Shown piece after piece: positions 21,597-33,828 of a stretch of DNA of 64,000 nt (position 1 is its first letter; every line of letters begins with the position of its first letter). The DNA is from Platanthera guangdongensis. Lineage: Eukaryota > Streptophyta > Magnoliopsida > Asparagales > Orchidaceae. The DNA lies in the NCBI GenBank assembly GCA_039583875.1, contig CM077153.1, positions 112,154,568-112,218,567 of the forward strand, read 5' to 3'. The notes below the pieces were generated by a model. That model was given only the letters and a program-made list of their open reading frames with translations, ran no database searches and had not been told where the DNA came from. The position numbers and the translations under genes are program-made.

Positions 21597-23571
21597 ATGG
21601 CTAGGGTTGGAGCTTTCTTCTCTAGCCTCACTGCAAAAGGCGACCCAGAGCTGATAAAGCCTATGAAGACCAAGAAGATTGTAAAGAGGTCGACAAGAAA
21701 AGATCCTGTCCGCCCCACAGGAGAGAGTTCCCAGAGCCAGAAGCCTGCGAAGAAAGCAGCCCGCCACGCCGATGTATCTGCCCGCGAAGAAGCCGCAGTC
21801 GACGCCGAACCATTGAGAAGTGAGAAGATGGTGACACTGTCGGACTCCGCCCCTTCTCAGAAAACTGCAACCTCGGCGGATACTGCTGGCGAACACATGG
21901 TGACTGACATATCTTCCCCCCATGCCCAGGTGACTATTGTTAACCTGGATGAAGATGATAGGCGGACTGAAGAAGAGGACGATGCGCCCTCAAAGGCATT
22001 GACTGTTGTGAATCCTGAACCTGTCCGCAAAGACCAGCCCGATTTAGGGGGTCCGTCGCGGATTCTGGTGAGAAGACTGCTAAGAGGAGGAAGAGGAAGA
22101 GGGACGGTGCGACCGTCGCCGAGCGGGTTGAGAAGAAGCTGCGCTCAATGAAGGAGAAAAACGTCTCCAAGCGGACTGGGGAAGCGGACTTGCAATACAG
22201 GCCGCGCGACAAAGAAGTTCCAGACAGTGATCTGGTTACTCCGGAGGCCCAAATCTAGGGAGATAACTCCCTCTCAACGGTCAGTCTATCCACGGATGAG
22301 ATAATTGATTCCATAGACGTCGATCAACTTGATTTAATCAACGAATCCTTGCTGGTTGTGCTGCAGCAATCTGAGGCGGAGACTACTGGAGATAAGGGTG
22401 ACGAACTCCCTTCCTCGTCCGCTGCGGAGGAAGAGGAGAGAGAGAGAGACTGAAGGAGAAGATAGCGGAGCAAAAGAAACAAATTGTTGCTCATGTTGCT
22501 GCGGTCGGGGCAGCCTCGCAGCAGGCCGCGGCGGACAAAGCCGCTAAGGATCTGCGGATTGCTGCGGAGCTGATGCGGTCAGGTAAACTTCAGCCGGCGC
22601 CTAAATACTTTCAGCGTAAGTGGCTTTACAGGTCGCCGCCGCGGACGTCAAGACCGATCAAAATCATCACCGAGACGGACGATATCGTGGTCTCAATAAG
22701 TGCGGCTGCCGAGAAAAGAGCAAGGGTTCACCGCGAATGGAAAAAGCGGTTAAGCACCTTTGACCCGAAGCGGGCGAGGCGGCCAATCATCTTCGATAGT
22801 CGGAAACTCGCTGCTGCTATGTCTAAAAGTGATCTTTCATCCTTTCTTTGAGTCCGTCGCGAACTGCCTTTGAATGTGGAGTTGACTTTGTTTGTTGCAG
22901 GTAGAAAGTCGCTGCCGGGCTCCATCGAGAGTGGCGAGATCGTGGTCACACCAAATACTGGTGCCGACGCGGTCTCACATGTGGAATCCGCGGAGTATGA
23001 GCCGCCCAGCCTGAGTTTGATAAAAGAGTTAGAGAAGAAATTTGAAGCTGAAATTCAGTGTGTCAAAGCTTAGTTAGAGAAAGCAGAGGAGCGTGAGAAG
23101 GCGTCCGCGGCGCGTGAGAAAGCGTCCGCGGAACGCGAGAAGGCCCTAAAAGACCAGATCGTCAGCATCTCGCGGGCGCTGGAGAGGTCTGAGAGGGAGA
23201 AGAAGAGGCTCGCGGATGACGTCCGATTCTACAAGTGCAAGCACTTGGCGTCAGTGCGTGAAGGAAAGGAGAAGCGAACTGTTGAGGTCGCAGAGCAGAG
23301 GCCGCGAGCGCCAGATCGCGTAGCTCCGGAGATCGCTGCACCGGCAGGTGTCCAACAGCCCGCGGATGAGGAGCAGAGGCCAGTGGCGGAGCCGATGGTG
23401 CCTCTCAGCCGGGTAGATCGGGAGGCTGCTCACATGCACCAGACCATAAATGTCATTCATCATCATCTCTGGCGTGTGTACAGCGAAATTTTACAGATAA
23501 GCGATCAAGCAGCTCATTTATGCAGAGATAGGGCCGAAAGGCCGGCGCGGACCGATAACAGGGACCGCTGA
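21597..23571 (+). pseudogene. Antisense gene 1 of element D, decayed copy
   Basis: Co-linear with the open 631-codon gene at 58594-60489 in D'. It starts with ATG at 21597 (MARVGAFFSSLTAKG), the probable ancestral start. It is then broken by a frameshift near 22050, a stop near 22256 (AAATCTAG), a frame change near 22450, a stop at 22849 and a TAG at 23071. Readable parts are the KTKKIVKRSTRK-type basic N-terminus, EEDDAPSKALTVVNPEP, the KLQPAPKYFQRKWLYRSPPR block and the coiled-coil C-terminus. Not functional. Confidence 0.8.
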
Positions 23572-24022
23572 GTCCGCAATGCCTTGAGCTTTTATTTGCT
23601 TAACTGTATACTTGTTTGTACGATTGCTTCAAACAATGCTGTGTTGTAAATTGAACTCTTTTTTATCTGTGTGGACTCAGATTATATATCCGCCAATTAT
23701 GTAGCTTAATCCTTGATGTGGCGATTTGCGCGGACTAATGCTGTGTCCGCTTCTCGATATCTAACCTGCAGGTGGGAAATATTGTGGACCAAGCGGATTG
23801 GAAATGTATCCGCTCCTTGTGACGTTCCGAGAGAAAAAGCGCGATCTGGGCGGACAACAAATTGTGCCGGTCACAACTTTTTGCTTTGAATCTCTCCTTG
23901 GCATGTGAATCTGTTTTTTTTTATCCGCGTTATTGCTTGGCTGTGCTTCATTTACTTGCGGACTGTGCGGATTGGAATTGCGAGCTCTGCGGCCTGGTCA
24001 AAAAGCTGTCAGACTCTTTAGC

Positions 24023-24030
24023 TATAAATA
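24023..24030 (+). promoter_or_regulatory. Putative TATA box of antisense gene 2 (element D)
   Basis: TATAAATA about 65 bp upstream of the ATG at 24094. It is conserved in D' at 60881-60888. Confidence 0.55.
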
Positions 24031-24093
24031 GGGCCTCCTGCCTTCTCTTATGCAGGAAACAGCTGAAGTAACAGAAAGTCTGCGGCCTGCAAA

Positions 24094-25947
24094 ATGGTGT
24101 CCGCGCGGACTGATGCTGCTGTCGCCTTCCACTCTGCTGATCACCGAAAATGCACATTGACAGAGGCTGACCTGGACGCCTTTGTTTAAAAGAAGATGGC
24201 GGACTCAAACATCCTTGTCCGCCTTCCCGCCCATCAGGAAAGATTGAACTTCTCAACCGCGACCCAGATCGCCAGTCCAGTAGACCATTTCGACAGCGGA
24301 TTCAAGTTCCCGCTTCTTTGGGAACTCGCTGCGATCTTCGAGCACTATGGAATGGTTCCTGGACAGCTCGCGCCAAATACACTTGCTGCGATCTGCAGCT
24401 TTGTTTCTTACTTGCGATCTGAAAAGATTGCTTTCTCAATGAATATCTTCCGTAAGATATTCTCTATCCGCTCCATCACCGCTTCCGGAGGCCGCCCCTA
24501 CAAGGGTGTCATATATTTCTACTGCAGGGGAATGAAGGTTGTTGGTCTTCCCAACAAGATCCACAACTGGACCTCTAGGTTCTTGATTTTTGAGGGCGAC
24601 CTAGGGTTCGCGCACACCTATCCGCAGGTGCGCGCGGACTTCGCCTTCAAAAGTGTGCAGCTGGATGATCTAGAGTCCGCCATTGTCGAGTTCCTGGCCA
24701 ATGCTAGGCTCGACATTGAACACTATATTCCGCTGCTGGCGAGCTTAGCGGACGTCATGCCCGAAGAGAGTAAGTAGCTTTCAAACTCAGCTTTTGCACC
24801 CGCCGCGACCTTGGTGTTTAACCCATTTGTTTTTGCAGCGACCTTGGCGGTGCCCGCTAACTTGCCGCAGACGCCCAGCGGCTTCGTCCCCACACAGAAA
24901 GAAAAGAAAGAGGCAGTCGCCAGAAAGAGGAAGGAGGAAGGGATCCCGCAGTGGACTACTCTTCCTCAGAAAGTTTCTCAATGAGCGGGTTCGGCATCAG
25001 CCAGAAGGACCTCAGGGGGAACCCCATGGTCCACTGACACAACAAAAACAAACACATCCGCCTATCCACCGCGCTTCCTTCGTGGAAGAGTCCGCGGATA
25101 TCACGCCACGCCCATATCGCGATCTCCGCGCTTTACGGAAAGCGCAACTTGAGTGACCTCAAGAAGGTGTCCGCCGCCGACCTCCCTCTGCTAGCCTCTC
25201 AGGCCTCTGCGAACAGCGCGGTGACAAATCATTATGTTGCCACTCTGGCCAGAGACCTGTTGAGGTAGAATGAACAACTTCAAAAGGATAATGAAGCGCT
25301 AAAAGAAAGGAATGTGTGATTGGGAAAAAGGGTTGCTCAGCAAAAAGAAGAGCTGGGGGTGAGTTGAATTTGCAGCGGCCTCAATTTGCTATCCGCCGCA
25401 ATATGTCTGACGTTCGCTTTTGTTCGCTCAGCTCGCCTATGACTTGGAAAACAACAACTTCCAGTCTGCCATGCTCCCTTTCGTGAAGGAGACCGTCGAG
25501 GTCGCTGTTGAGCGACTTGTCCGCGACGGCCTCATAAAGGAGGGAGTGGATGGCGTCCCTTTTCTGGAGATCTTCCCTGAGCTGGCCCCTCAGGTCGCGG
25601 CGATGGAGAGAGCTAAAAAAGGAAAGGACATCATCGAGGAAGGTGAAGAAGAGGAAGAAGAAGACGAAGATGAAGAAGTAGAAGAAAATGGAGAAGACGG
25701 AGGGCAGGGCGAAGAGCAAAGCGCCAAAGAATTTGCGGACAATGCTGAATCGAGTCAGCGAGTAGAGGAGCTGTCCGCCGAGTCCGACACCTCTGCATCC
25801 TCCACTGCTACCGGTAGCTCGCATAGCGGATCCGCCTCGAGTACAGGATCAGATAGCAGCGGGAGCGGCTCCGGGGGCTACTCTCTAGAAGTTGACATTG
25901 TCGGTGACAGCCCTGCACCTCCAGAGAAGAAACAAAGGACTGATTGA
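24094..25947 (+). pseudogene. Antisense gene 2 of element D, decayed copy
   Basis: Same three-exon layout as 60951-62781 in D'. Exon 1 is 24094-24769 with an in-frame TAA near 24187. The intron starts GTAAGT and ends TTTTTGCAG at 24838. Exon 2 begins at 24839 and carries a one-base deletion near 24940 relative to D'. Later TGA and TAG codons (near 25035 and 25267) break it further. Exon 3 begins after the acceptor-like sequence near 25432 and reads AYDLENNNFQSAMLPF to the acidic, Ser-rich end (stop at 25947). Exon 1 codes for the FKFPLLWELAAIFEHYGMVP domain. Pseudogene. Confidence 0.85.
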
Positions 25948-27597
25948 TCAATGTGTATTTTTTGTCTTGTTTTTTGTAAAAGTGGCGGACGCAAGATTGA
26001 AGTCCACCGAATGTATAGGATGATGTAAATAATTTTTTGATGAAATAGAAAGGATATTTTTTTGGCATGTGTGCTGCCTGCAATGTTCTTTTTCCACGCT
26101 CACCGCACTGACACTTAGCAGTCCGCACGACACGCTGATAAATCTGAGCTTTTTAACTTGCTGAATAGAGACAATTATTGTTCGCCATTGGAATAAGAAG
26201 AAATTGTCAGGCGGACTCTGTTGAGTTTCAGTTGCAGTCCGCACGACATAGATCATTTATAATGTGAAGTTGCTGATGAGGGAATTCAACTCATTAACCC
26301 ATTCGATATTTGTCCTTAAAAATAACAAGAATAACCAGCTGAGCGAATAGCCTCAAACAATGTCAAGCGGTACTTCATTTTCTAGTAGAGTCCGCATTTC
26401 TCTTTATTAACTTATCAAATTGTAACGCATGAGAACCATTCGGCGGGCTGAGCGAATACGGAAAACCAACCCGCTCATTATAGAAATAATTATATATAAG
26501 GGCTTCAAGAAAATTATCGGACTGAGCGGATACAGAAAACCACTCCGCCAAAGAGAATCCATAAAAATCCTAACTGGCGGACTGCGCGGATAGATAATAC
26601 CAGTCCGCCATGATAGAAATGACCCAGTGATAAAGGAAACCAATCCGCTCATAATACAAGAAATGATTTATAGCTTGCGACCAGGTGGGCAGGTGAGCCG
26701 GAGCGGCATACTTTCCTCACCGGGTTACATGCTATAAAATCAACCCAAGCCGGCGGACTGAGCGGACACAGAAAACCAATCCGCTCACCATAGAAGAAAT
26801 GACCTATAGCTTGCGACCAGGTGGGCAGGTGAGCCGGAGCGGCATACTTTCCTCACCGGGCTTCAAGCTATAAAATCAACCCAAACAGGCGGACTGAGCG
26901 GATAGAGAAACCCAGTCCGCACATAATTCCCTGTGAAGAGCAAGATGCTCACTTGGTGGAACGGTTCCCTGCCCTCTTGCATGGAGTACAGTCTAAGCTG
27001 TGGGTCTCCTGCAGGCACTGCTCGAGGGTACCACGGAGTGTTCGAGGGTTACAAGCTAAGATGACCCGCGGGCAGGTGAACCAGAATGGCATACTTTCCT
27101 CACGCGATCATCGAAGTTGTAACGATATCCCTAATGCGGCATGGTAGAGCTTTTCCCCACCCTGCCCTCCATAATGTAGAGGTGGGGTCAGGTACTTGCC
27201 GGGATCCGAAGTCCAGAATCTAACCGCAATAGAGCCTGCAAGCTCCCACTACACAGTGCGAAATCTCCTCGCAACACGTGGTCTTTGTGGTGTTACGCTA
27301 ATGACAACAGCTCTAGGGGAGGTCTTGCTGAACTCGGCGATGACTCCTGGTATCAGGGAACCGTCAAAGGTTTTTGGGAGAGAGAAAACACTAGAAAAAG
27401 GTGTCAGTATTGATTATAAAATATATTTACAAAGCAAACAAAGAAAGAGTAGGAAGTTCAGGTGCAGAACCGTTTTTAGAATCTTTCTTAGTTTTTCATC
27501 TGTTATGATTACATAAACAAAACACTTGAAGAAGAGTTAGAAGGCAGTTTCTATTCATGATAACTCTTTAAGAAGATACACAAAGTAGAGAGGGGGT
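25948..27597. repeat. Hairpin-rich spacer between antisense gene 2 and pol (element D)
   Basis: No gene. From about 26430 to 26930 there are repeated hairpin units. Type 1 has arms TGAGCGGA/TCCGCTCA around a ~13-base loop containing AGAAAACCA. Type 2, two tandem copies at about 26668-26745 and 26808-26875, has ATAGCTTG...AAGCTAT outer arms and GGTGAGC...CTCACC inner arms. At 27055-27110 a related GGCAGGTGAACC...CTTTCCTCAC unit occurs. The layout is conserved in D' (62790-64000). It separates two converging transcription units. Confidence 0.75.
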
Positions 27598-30129
27598 TCA
27601 AGAATAGAACCGTTTGAGATCATCCCCGCTCCATGTGTTTGGTATATCCTCCCCTTCGTATGTCTGCAAGCGGTAAGCGCCACTTTTTAACGCTTCTTTG
27701 ATAACAAAAGGGCCGGCCCAATTTGGATTAAGCTTTCCAGTTGAACCAGCTCTTGCAGCAGCATCAATCTTCTTTAGAACGAGATCTCCCACTTGGAAGT
27801 GTTTGATCCTCACGTTCTGATCAAAGTAGCGGGCCATCCTTCTTTTGACCTCTTCATGTCTTATGGCTGCTTGATCTCTGATGGCCTCGACATGTTCCAA
27901 GCTGAACCTCATCTCTTCATTGTTCAATTCAAGCCAGTCCTCTACGCCTTCTCTTGCAAGCAGAACTCTGGGTGACGGGACTTCAAACTCAACCGGGATA
28001 AGTGCCTCTGAGCCATGAGAAAGCTTGAATGGAGTCTCCCCAGTTGCGAATGATGGCGTTGTCCTAAGGGACCAGAGAACTGATGGAAGCTGATCAGCCC
28101 AGCTACCCTTGAGATTCTGCACTTTCTTTTTGAGCAAATTGAGGATCTGCTTGTTGGCTGCATCTACTTGGCCATTGCTTCTGGGATGATGAACTGATGC
28201 AAACCGCAGCTCTGTTCCGATCTGCCTGCAAAAGTCTATCATCTCGGAGTTGTTGAATTGTGGACCATTATCAGTGATTATAGCCATTGGAATTCCATGC
28301 CGACAGAAAATCTCTCCCCAAATGAAGTTTCTGACGACCTGGGTAGTTGTCTTGGCCAATGCCTTGGCTTCGATCCACTTGTTGAAGTAGTCGATCATTA
28401 CGATGATAAAACGCCGTTGACTGCTTGCCATGGGAAAAGGACCGAGGAGGTCCATTCCCCAAACTGTGAAGGGCCATGGAGTTGCAATCGATCTGAGGGA
28501 CTGAGCTACTTGATGCTGAAGTGGAGCAAACTTCTGGTACTGAACACACTTTCTGGCATAGATCTCAGAATCTCTCTTCATGGTGGGCCATAAATAGCCT
28601 TGCCGCAGGATTCGTTTTTCAAGAGTTCTTGCTCCCGAGTGGCTCCCACACTCTCCAGAGTGAGCCTCTTGCAAAACAGCGAAAGCTTCTTCTTCTGAAA
28701 CACACCGGGCCATGGTAGAGAGAAAGGTTTTTCTGTAGAGGACTCTCGCCACTAGGAAGTAATGAGCTGCTTTTATTCTGAACTTTTTCTTATCTCTGAC
28801 CGTATGATGATAATCTCCCGTTGACAGATAGAGGATGAAGGGGTCCATCCAAGAGGCACGTTGGTCTACTTGCATCAAATCTCCTTCCACCACTGTCGGG
28901 CGGAAGAGCTCGGAAGTTGTTCCTCCTGAAGGCATCCCGTACTTAGAGAGAAAATTGGCCTCCTCATTTTCTGTTCTGGGGATGTGCTCGATAGTGAAGC
29001 TCTTGAACCTGCCAACTTCTACTTTCACAAGAGCTAGGTATTTCTTCAAGATGTGAACATGATCAATTCCCAGTTCCCTTGGGAGCCTCAAGCCTGCTAG
29101 AAAAGATTCATATTCGGCCTGATTATTTGTTACTGGAAAGTAAAATCTGATGGCCTGCTCTAACTTGACTCCGTTTGGATTGATGAGAACCACTCCTGGT
29201 CCAGAAGAACTTCTGCCTGAGGCACCATCAACATAGATGGTCCAAGCCAAATGTGACCTTTCTGCCTGATCAGAACTGGATTCTGGCATGTCGATCAGAA
29301 AATCTGCTAGGACCTGAGCTTTAATGGCTGTCTTGGGCACATAAGAGATTTCAAATTCACTCAACTCTATTGCCCACTTAGCTAGTCTGCCGGAATGTTC
29401 TGGCTTTTCTAACACACCCTTCAAAGGCTGATCTGTGACAACTTGAATTGAATGTGCTTGGAAGTACGGGCGGAGCCTGCGAGCCGACATGACCAGTGTC
29501 AAGGCTAACTTTTCCAAAATTGGATACCGCGTCTCAGCACTCTTCAGGATATGGCTAACATAATAAATTGGAAATTGCTTTCTGCTCTCTTCCCGAAGAA
29601 GAACGGAGCTGACGGCCTCGGGGCCAACCCCTAGGTATAAGAAAAGAATCTCTCCTGGCCGAGGACTCTGAAGCAGGGGTGCTGAGGTCAGTTGCATCTT
29701 CAACTGCTCAAAAGCCTGGGAGCACTCCTCCGTCCACTCAAACTTGGATGCCCCTCGGAGAGTTTTGAAGAATGGAGCACTCCTATCTCCAACCCGAGAG
29801 AGAAATCTCGCAAGGCCTGCTAGCCTCCCCCCTAACTGCTGAACTTCTTTTGGCGAACGAGGGACAGGCATATCAAGGATGGCTTTTACTTTATCAGGGT
29901 TGGGTGCAAGCCCTTCCGGAGTAAGGAGATGACCAAGAAACTTCCCCTTACTCGCCCCAAACGTACATTTCAAAGGATTGAGCTTCATTTTATACCTACG
30001 CAGAGTAGCGAACGTCTCTGCTAGGTCTCGCAAGTCCAGCGAAAACGACTTACTCTTAATCAAGAGATCGTCTACATACACTTCTAGGTTCCTCCCTTTC
30101 TGATGGTTAAACACACGGTCCATCATCCG
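27598..30129 (-). pseudogene. Element D pol: RT C-terminus, two RNase H domains, integrase
   Basis: 842 codons open after the in-frame TAA at 30132-30130. In order: RT fingers-palm with catalytic YVDD (VYVDDLLIKS); first RNase H (FLYLGVGPEAVSSVLL), apparently lacking the usual Asp; second archaeal-type RNase H (WTIYVDGASG, NNQAEYE), in which a deletion near 29035-29055 (HILKKYLALVK) has removed the expected DSQ block with a catalytic Asp; integrase zinc finger (HSGARTLEKRI, CVQYQ in place of CxxC, so one Cys is lost), DDE core (GMDLLGP, ITDNGPQF, NGQVDAANK, where the catalytic E reads as D) and a C-terminal domain ending at KRFYS. It is probably inactive even without the stop. Confidence 0.88.
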
Positions 30130-33024
30130 TTAGTAAGTTGCACCAGCATTCTTAAGCCCAAAGGGCATCACAAGGTAGCAATAACAGCCATCATTAGTAA
30201 TGAATGACGTGTGAGGAACGTCAGGCTTATGCATTCTTATCTGGTGATAACCAGAAAACGCATCTAGAAAACTCATGTAAGAGTACCCTACCGCGGAATC
30301 AACTAAAGAATCTATCCGAGGCAAGGGGTAGCAATCTTTAGGGCATGCTTTATTAAGTTTGGTGAAATCTACACACATTCGCCACATTCCTCCTGGTTTC
30401 TTAACCATTACAACATTAGAAATCCAGGTAGGATATTGAATTTCTTTAATAAAATTTGCTTTGAGGAGCTTTGCGACCTCCTCCCTTATTGGTTCAGCAA
30501 GCTTTATGGCAATGTCCCTCTTCTTTTGCTGTATGGGCTTGCAGCCGGGATCAACGTTCAAGTGGTGGCATGCAACATCAGGATCCACCCCTGGCATGTC
30601 TTCTGCTGACCAGGCGAAGACATCCAAATTGTTCAGCAAGCAGGAAATCAACTCAGCCTTTTGATCTTCAGGTAGCTCCGAGTTGATGGAGAGCTTCCTC
30701 TCCTCCCCCTCAGCAATGGGGACTCCTTGCGTCACCTGGGCAGGTTCCAGGTGAGCACCTTCATCAGCAGTAGCTTCTGAACTGGAAGAGGCTTCTGCAG
30801 CTTCTGCTGGAGCAAGGGAAGGGCTGGCTTCAACCACGTTGACAGTGCGGACGTAGCACTCCCTTGCTCTTCTTGGGTCGCTCCTGACCCAGCACATCCT
30901 TCCATCGGCAAAGAACTTTATGGCCAGGTGGTAAGTGGAAATCACTGCTCGATACTTGTTCAACAGGGGCCTGCTGAAGATGGCATGGTAGCTGCTGGGG
31001 GCGTCAACCACTATGAACTGAATTTGCTTAATCGCCTCTCCAAGCTTCACGGGCAGGATGACGCTGCCCTCCACCTCTTTCCTCTCTCCCAAGAAACCAT
31101 AGAGTGGCCCCTCAGTGGAAAGCAGAGGCTTTCCAGTCCTCAGGGCCTCAAAGGTAGACTTGAATAGGAGGTTGACCGAGCTCCCTGTGTCAACAAGAAT
31201 TCTATCTACTGTGAAGTCTCCAAGCACAGCCTTGATTACAACTGCATCATCAAATGGGTTGGCTGTTTGAGGCAGATCTTCTGGACCAAAGGTGACGACC
31301 TCTCTTGGAGGAGCAACGGAAGAAGAGGCCACCTCTGCCTGGGTGACCCTTGAAATTGACGATTTCCGAGTGGACTCGGCCCCTGCTCCACCGTGGATGA
31401 AGAAGAGGCGTCCTAGAACCCCTTCATCATCTGCATCGAAGCACTCCACCGGGACATTGATCGGCCCCAGACGGCCTTCGTCCTCTACATCCACACATTC
31501 CTGGTATGCCTCAGCTACCTCTTTGCCCTTTGAGGTGGATGACTTCGCAGAGGAAGGAGAATCCTTCTTAGCCAGGTCGATCTTGCCCTCGGCAAGCAAC
31601 TTCTCTATCAGCGCGCGAAGGGCCTTGCAGTCCTCGGTCAGATGGCCCTTTTCCTTGTGGAACTTGCAGTATTGTGTATTATTCCTTGGCTTCCACATTT
31701 TCTGAGGCTCTTGCCTCTTTTCTTCTGATCTCCTTTGCAGGATCTGGATGACTTCGTCAAGGTTCAGATCTGCAGCGTCCTCCATGGAGCTTTCATCAAA
31801 TTGGATCGGAGCAGGCAAGGCTGCTTGTTGGAGGATGGGTAGAGCTTGCAATGGAACGGCGGGAGTGGCGGCCAACGACAGTCTCTGCTCATGAAACTGT
31901 TGATGGCCTTGGAAAAGTTTCTTGTTGCGGAAGTTCCTGCCTATTTGAGACGGAGGCTGGAAGTCTGGGCGAGGGGGCTTGCCATGGGAGGAAGAAGCGG
32001 AGGCATCCCTTCCTTCAGCCTTGGCTGTCAGGGATGAGACGTAAGTCGGATTGGCATTTTGTCCTTCAATGAAACAGTTGACCATGGCGATCAACTCCTG
32101 ATAAGTCTCAGGTGCCTTGGTTGTTGCTTTAAACTTCAGAGGGCCTTCCCGGAGGCCATGGATCAAGACGACCCTATAATAATCGGGGTTTACATTCCAG
32201 ACCCCCTGGATCTCTCTCTGAAAGCGATCAACGAATCGCGCCACCGATTCATTATCCCTTTGCTTGATTTCAAATAGGGCAGCTGGCCCATTCTTCCTCT
32301 TCCTTGAGGTAGCAAACCTCAGCAGTAACTGGCTACGAAGCTCTGCAAAAGAAGAGATTATGCCCGAAGGCAGCTCGTAGAACTACTCTCTCGCTTGTCC
32401 TTCGAGAGTGGTAACCAGCAGTTTACACTTAATTGCATCTGAGAGGCATCTCAAAGCAACTGCCCCCTCAAATGCTTGGAGGTGAGAAACTGGATCTGTC
32501 GCTCCTGAATAGAATGGGATGCGAGGCTCCCTGAAGTTGCTCGGGTCCGATTCCCATCGAATTCGGTTGACAAAGGGAGATGGGGTCTCGAACACTGCGG
32601 GGTAGAATGGGCGGACTAGAGCCGGGGAGTCCGCGGGCTCGGCGGACTGGCGGTCAGAAAAATGGAGCTGGCGGGCTGGAGTGCCCCTGACAGCTTCTCT
32701 GAAGAAATCTCTGAAAGCGAACTGCTCCTCCTGAGGGCGCAGAGGGGCAGCGGACTGAGCTGGGTTCCGAGGAGTTGCTGGCGACTGCCGAAGCGGAGTT
32801 CGGCGAGCTGGGGTATGGCGGACTGGCGAGTTCGCTGGGTCCGCTGCGGCCTGAGGAGCAAGCCGCTGGGCCAGCGCGAACAGAGCTTGGCTGATTGTGT
32901 CAAGACGCTGGTCAGTCTGCTGGCGGGACTGCTCGGCCTCAAGGCGAGCTTGCTCAATCGCGTCCCAAAGAGAGTCCTCTGAAGAGCTGGAGCGGTCTGA
33001 GGAGCGGGCTCTGCGGTCTGACAT
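30130..33024 (-). pseudogene. Element D gag, protease and RT N-terminus
   Basis: Same frame as the downstream pol. It starts with ATG at 33024 (MSDRRARSSDRSSSSEDSLW) and is broken by TAG at about 32385 (in a position expected to be Trp) and TAA at 30132 (expected Gln). The N-terminal Gln/Arg/Pro-rich part is followed by capsid (FREPRIPFYSG, DPVSHLQAFEGAV, ARFVDRFQREI). Next comes a zinc knuckle variant CKFHKEKGHLTEDC (CX2HX4HX4C), characteristic of Tat/Athila gag, at about 31640-31680. Protease has LVDTGSSVNLLF near 31190. RT has MVKKPGGMWRMCVDF and MPFGLKNAGATY. One long polyprotein with only two nonsense codons. Confidence 0.9.
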
Positions 33025-33076
33025 CTTCGTCCGCTGATTTCAAAACAATACTCGTATCTGAAGGTCGCGTGTTAAC

Positions 33077-33828
33077 TGTTGATGCACGAAAACATAAGGG
33101 GGGGTCGAGCAACACCAGCTAACGGTTCGAACACCGGGGAATAGGGAGACTGCGAGTAGCGACCTACTAAGCGGATGAGGGCTGGAAGAAGAGCAGGGCC
33201 GTGAACCACGGCAACAACAGACTTCGCCCGTCGCGGCCTGAATGCCTCTCTTGCGACGGGCTTTCCCTTGATTGAAGAAGAATTTGGTTATAAGCGAAAG
33301 GAAAAGGTTGAGAGCAGAGCAAAGGGGAGTCCGCAAGGCACAGGATTTGAGTCCGCAGCCTGTAACAAGTAGGCTCCTGGGTCCGAGTCAGCGTGCCTTG
33401 GGTGCACCACCTCCCCCCTATTTATAGGATAGGGGGCCTGCCCAAACGGGCAGGGCTAAAATAACCGACTGGCCGGGGTACAGGAGAACCGGGCAGCGGT
33501 GACGGGAAGCAAAAAAGAAGGAACACGCCAGTCCGCGCATAAGGGGCGGACTGGGCTCGCGGACTAGAGCTTCCACTGCTGTTGGGCGCGAGCCTGCTGG
33601 AGGGCGGCGGCCTGGGCGGACGAGACACTGCGTCCGCCGCTGTAGAGAACCTGATACCCCAAGTGCTGGCGGACTGCGCGGACAGGGTATTGCGTCCGCT
33701 GCCGGGGTACCATCCTTGGTGTCCGATTGGTGATACTGCCGGACTGGGCGGACTGACAAATCGCGTCCGCGCCTGCTGAAAAGGGGGCTTCGGAACCTTG
33801 GAGGATGTTGCGGACTGAGGGGTTAACA
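33077..33828 (-). repeat. Element D 5' LTR (right copy)
   Basis: 752 bp, matching the left copy. U3 (33828 down to about 33430) carries the GCGGAC/GTCCGC cluster. A clean TATAAATA box (minus strand, 33426-33419) follows it. The adjoining leader (33076-33061, minus strand GTTAACACGCGACCTT) does not match a standard TGG-type primer site, so the PBS is unassigned. Confidence 0.9.

Larger units (their letters stand above)
20664..33828 (-). mobile_element. Element D: full-length Tat-type (Retand/Ogre-like) Ty3/gypsy element
   Basis: A 13.2-kb element with 752-bp LTRs (20664-21415 and 33077-33828) that differ at about 13 positions by eye count, so the insertion is relatively young. Flanks are GATGT (20659-20663) and GATGC (33829-33833), a 5-bp target duplication with one change. 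Gag-pro-pol is on the minus strand (33024-27598). Between pol and the 3' LTR lies an antisense plus-strand cassette (21505-25947). Dual RNase H and antisense extra ORFs are known features of the Tat lineage. It splits element A pol between RNase H and integrase. Confidence 0.9.

Noticed and set aside
32059..32277. Plus-strand ORFs opposite element D gag-pol
   Set aside because: Short and domain-free. The minus strand carries clear gag and pol motifs.
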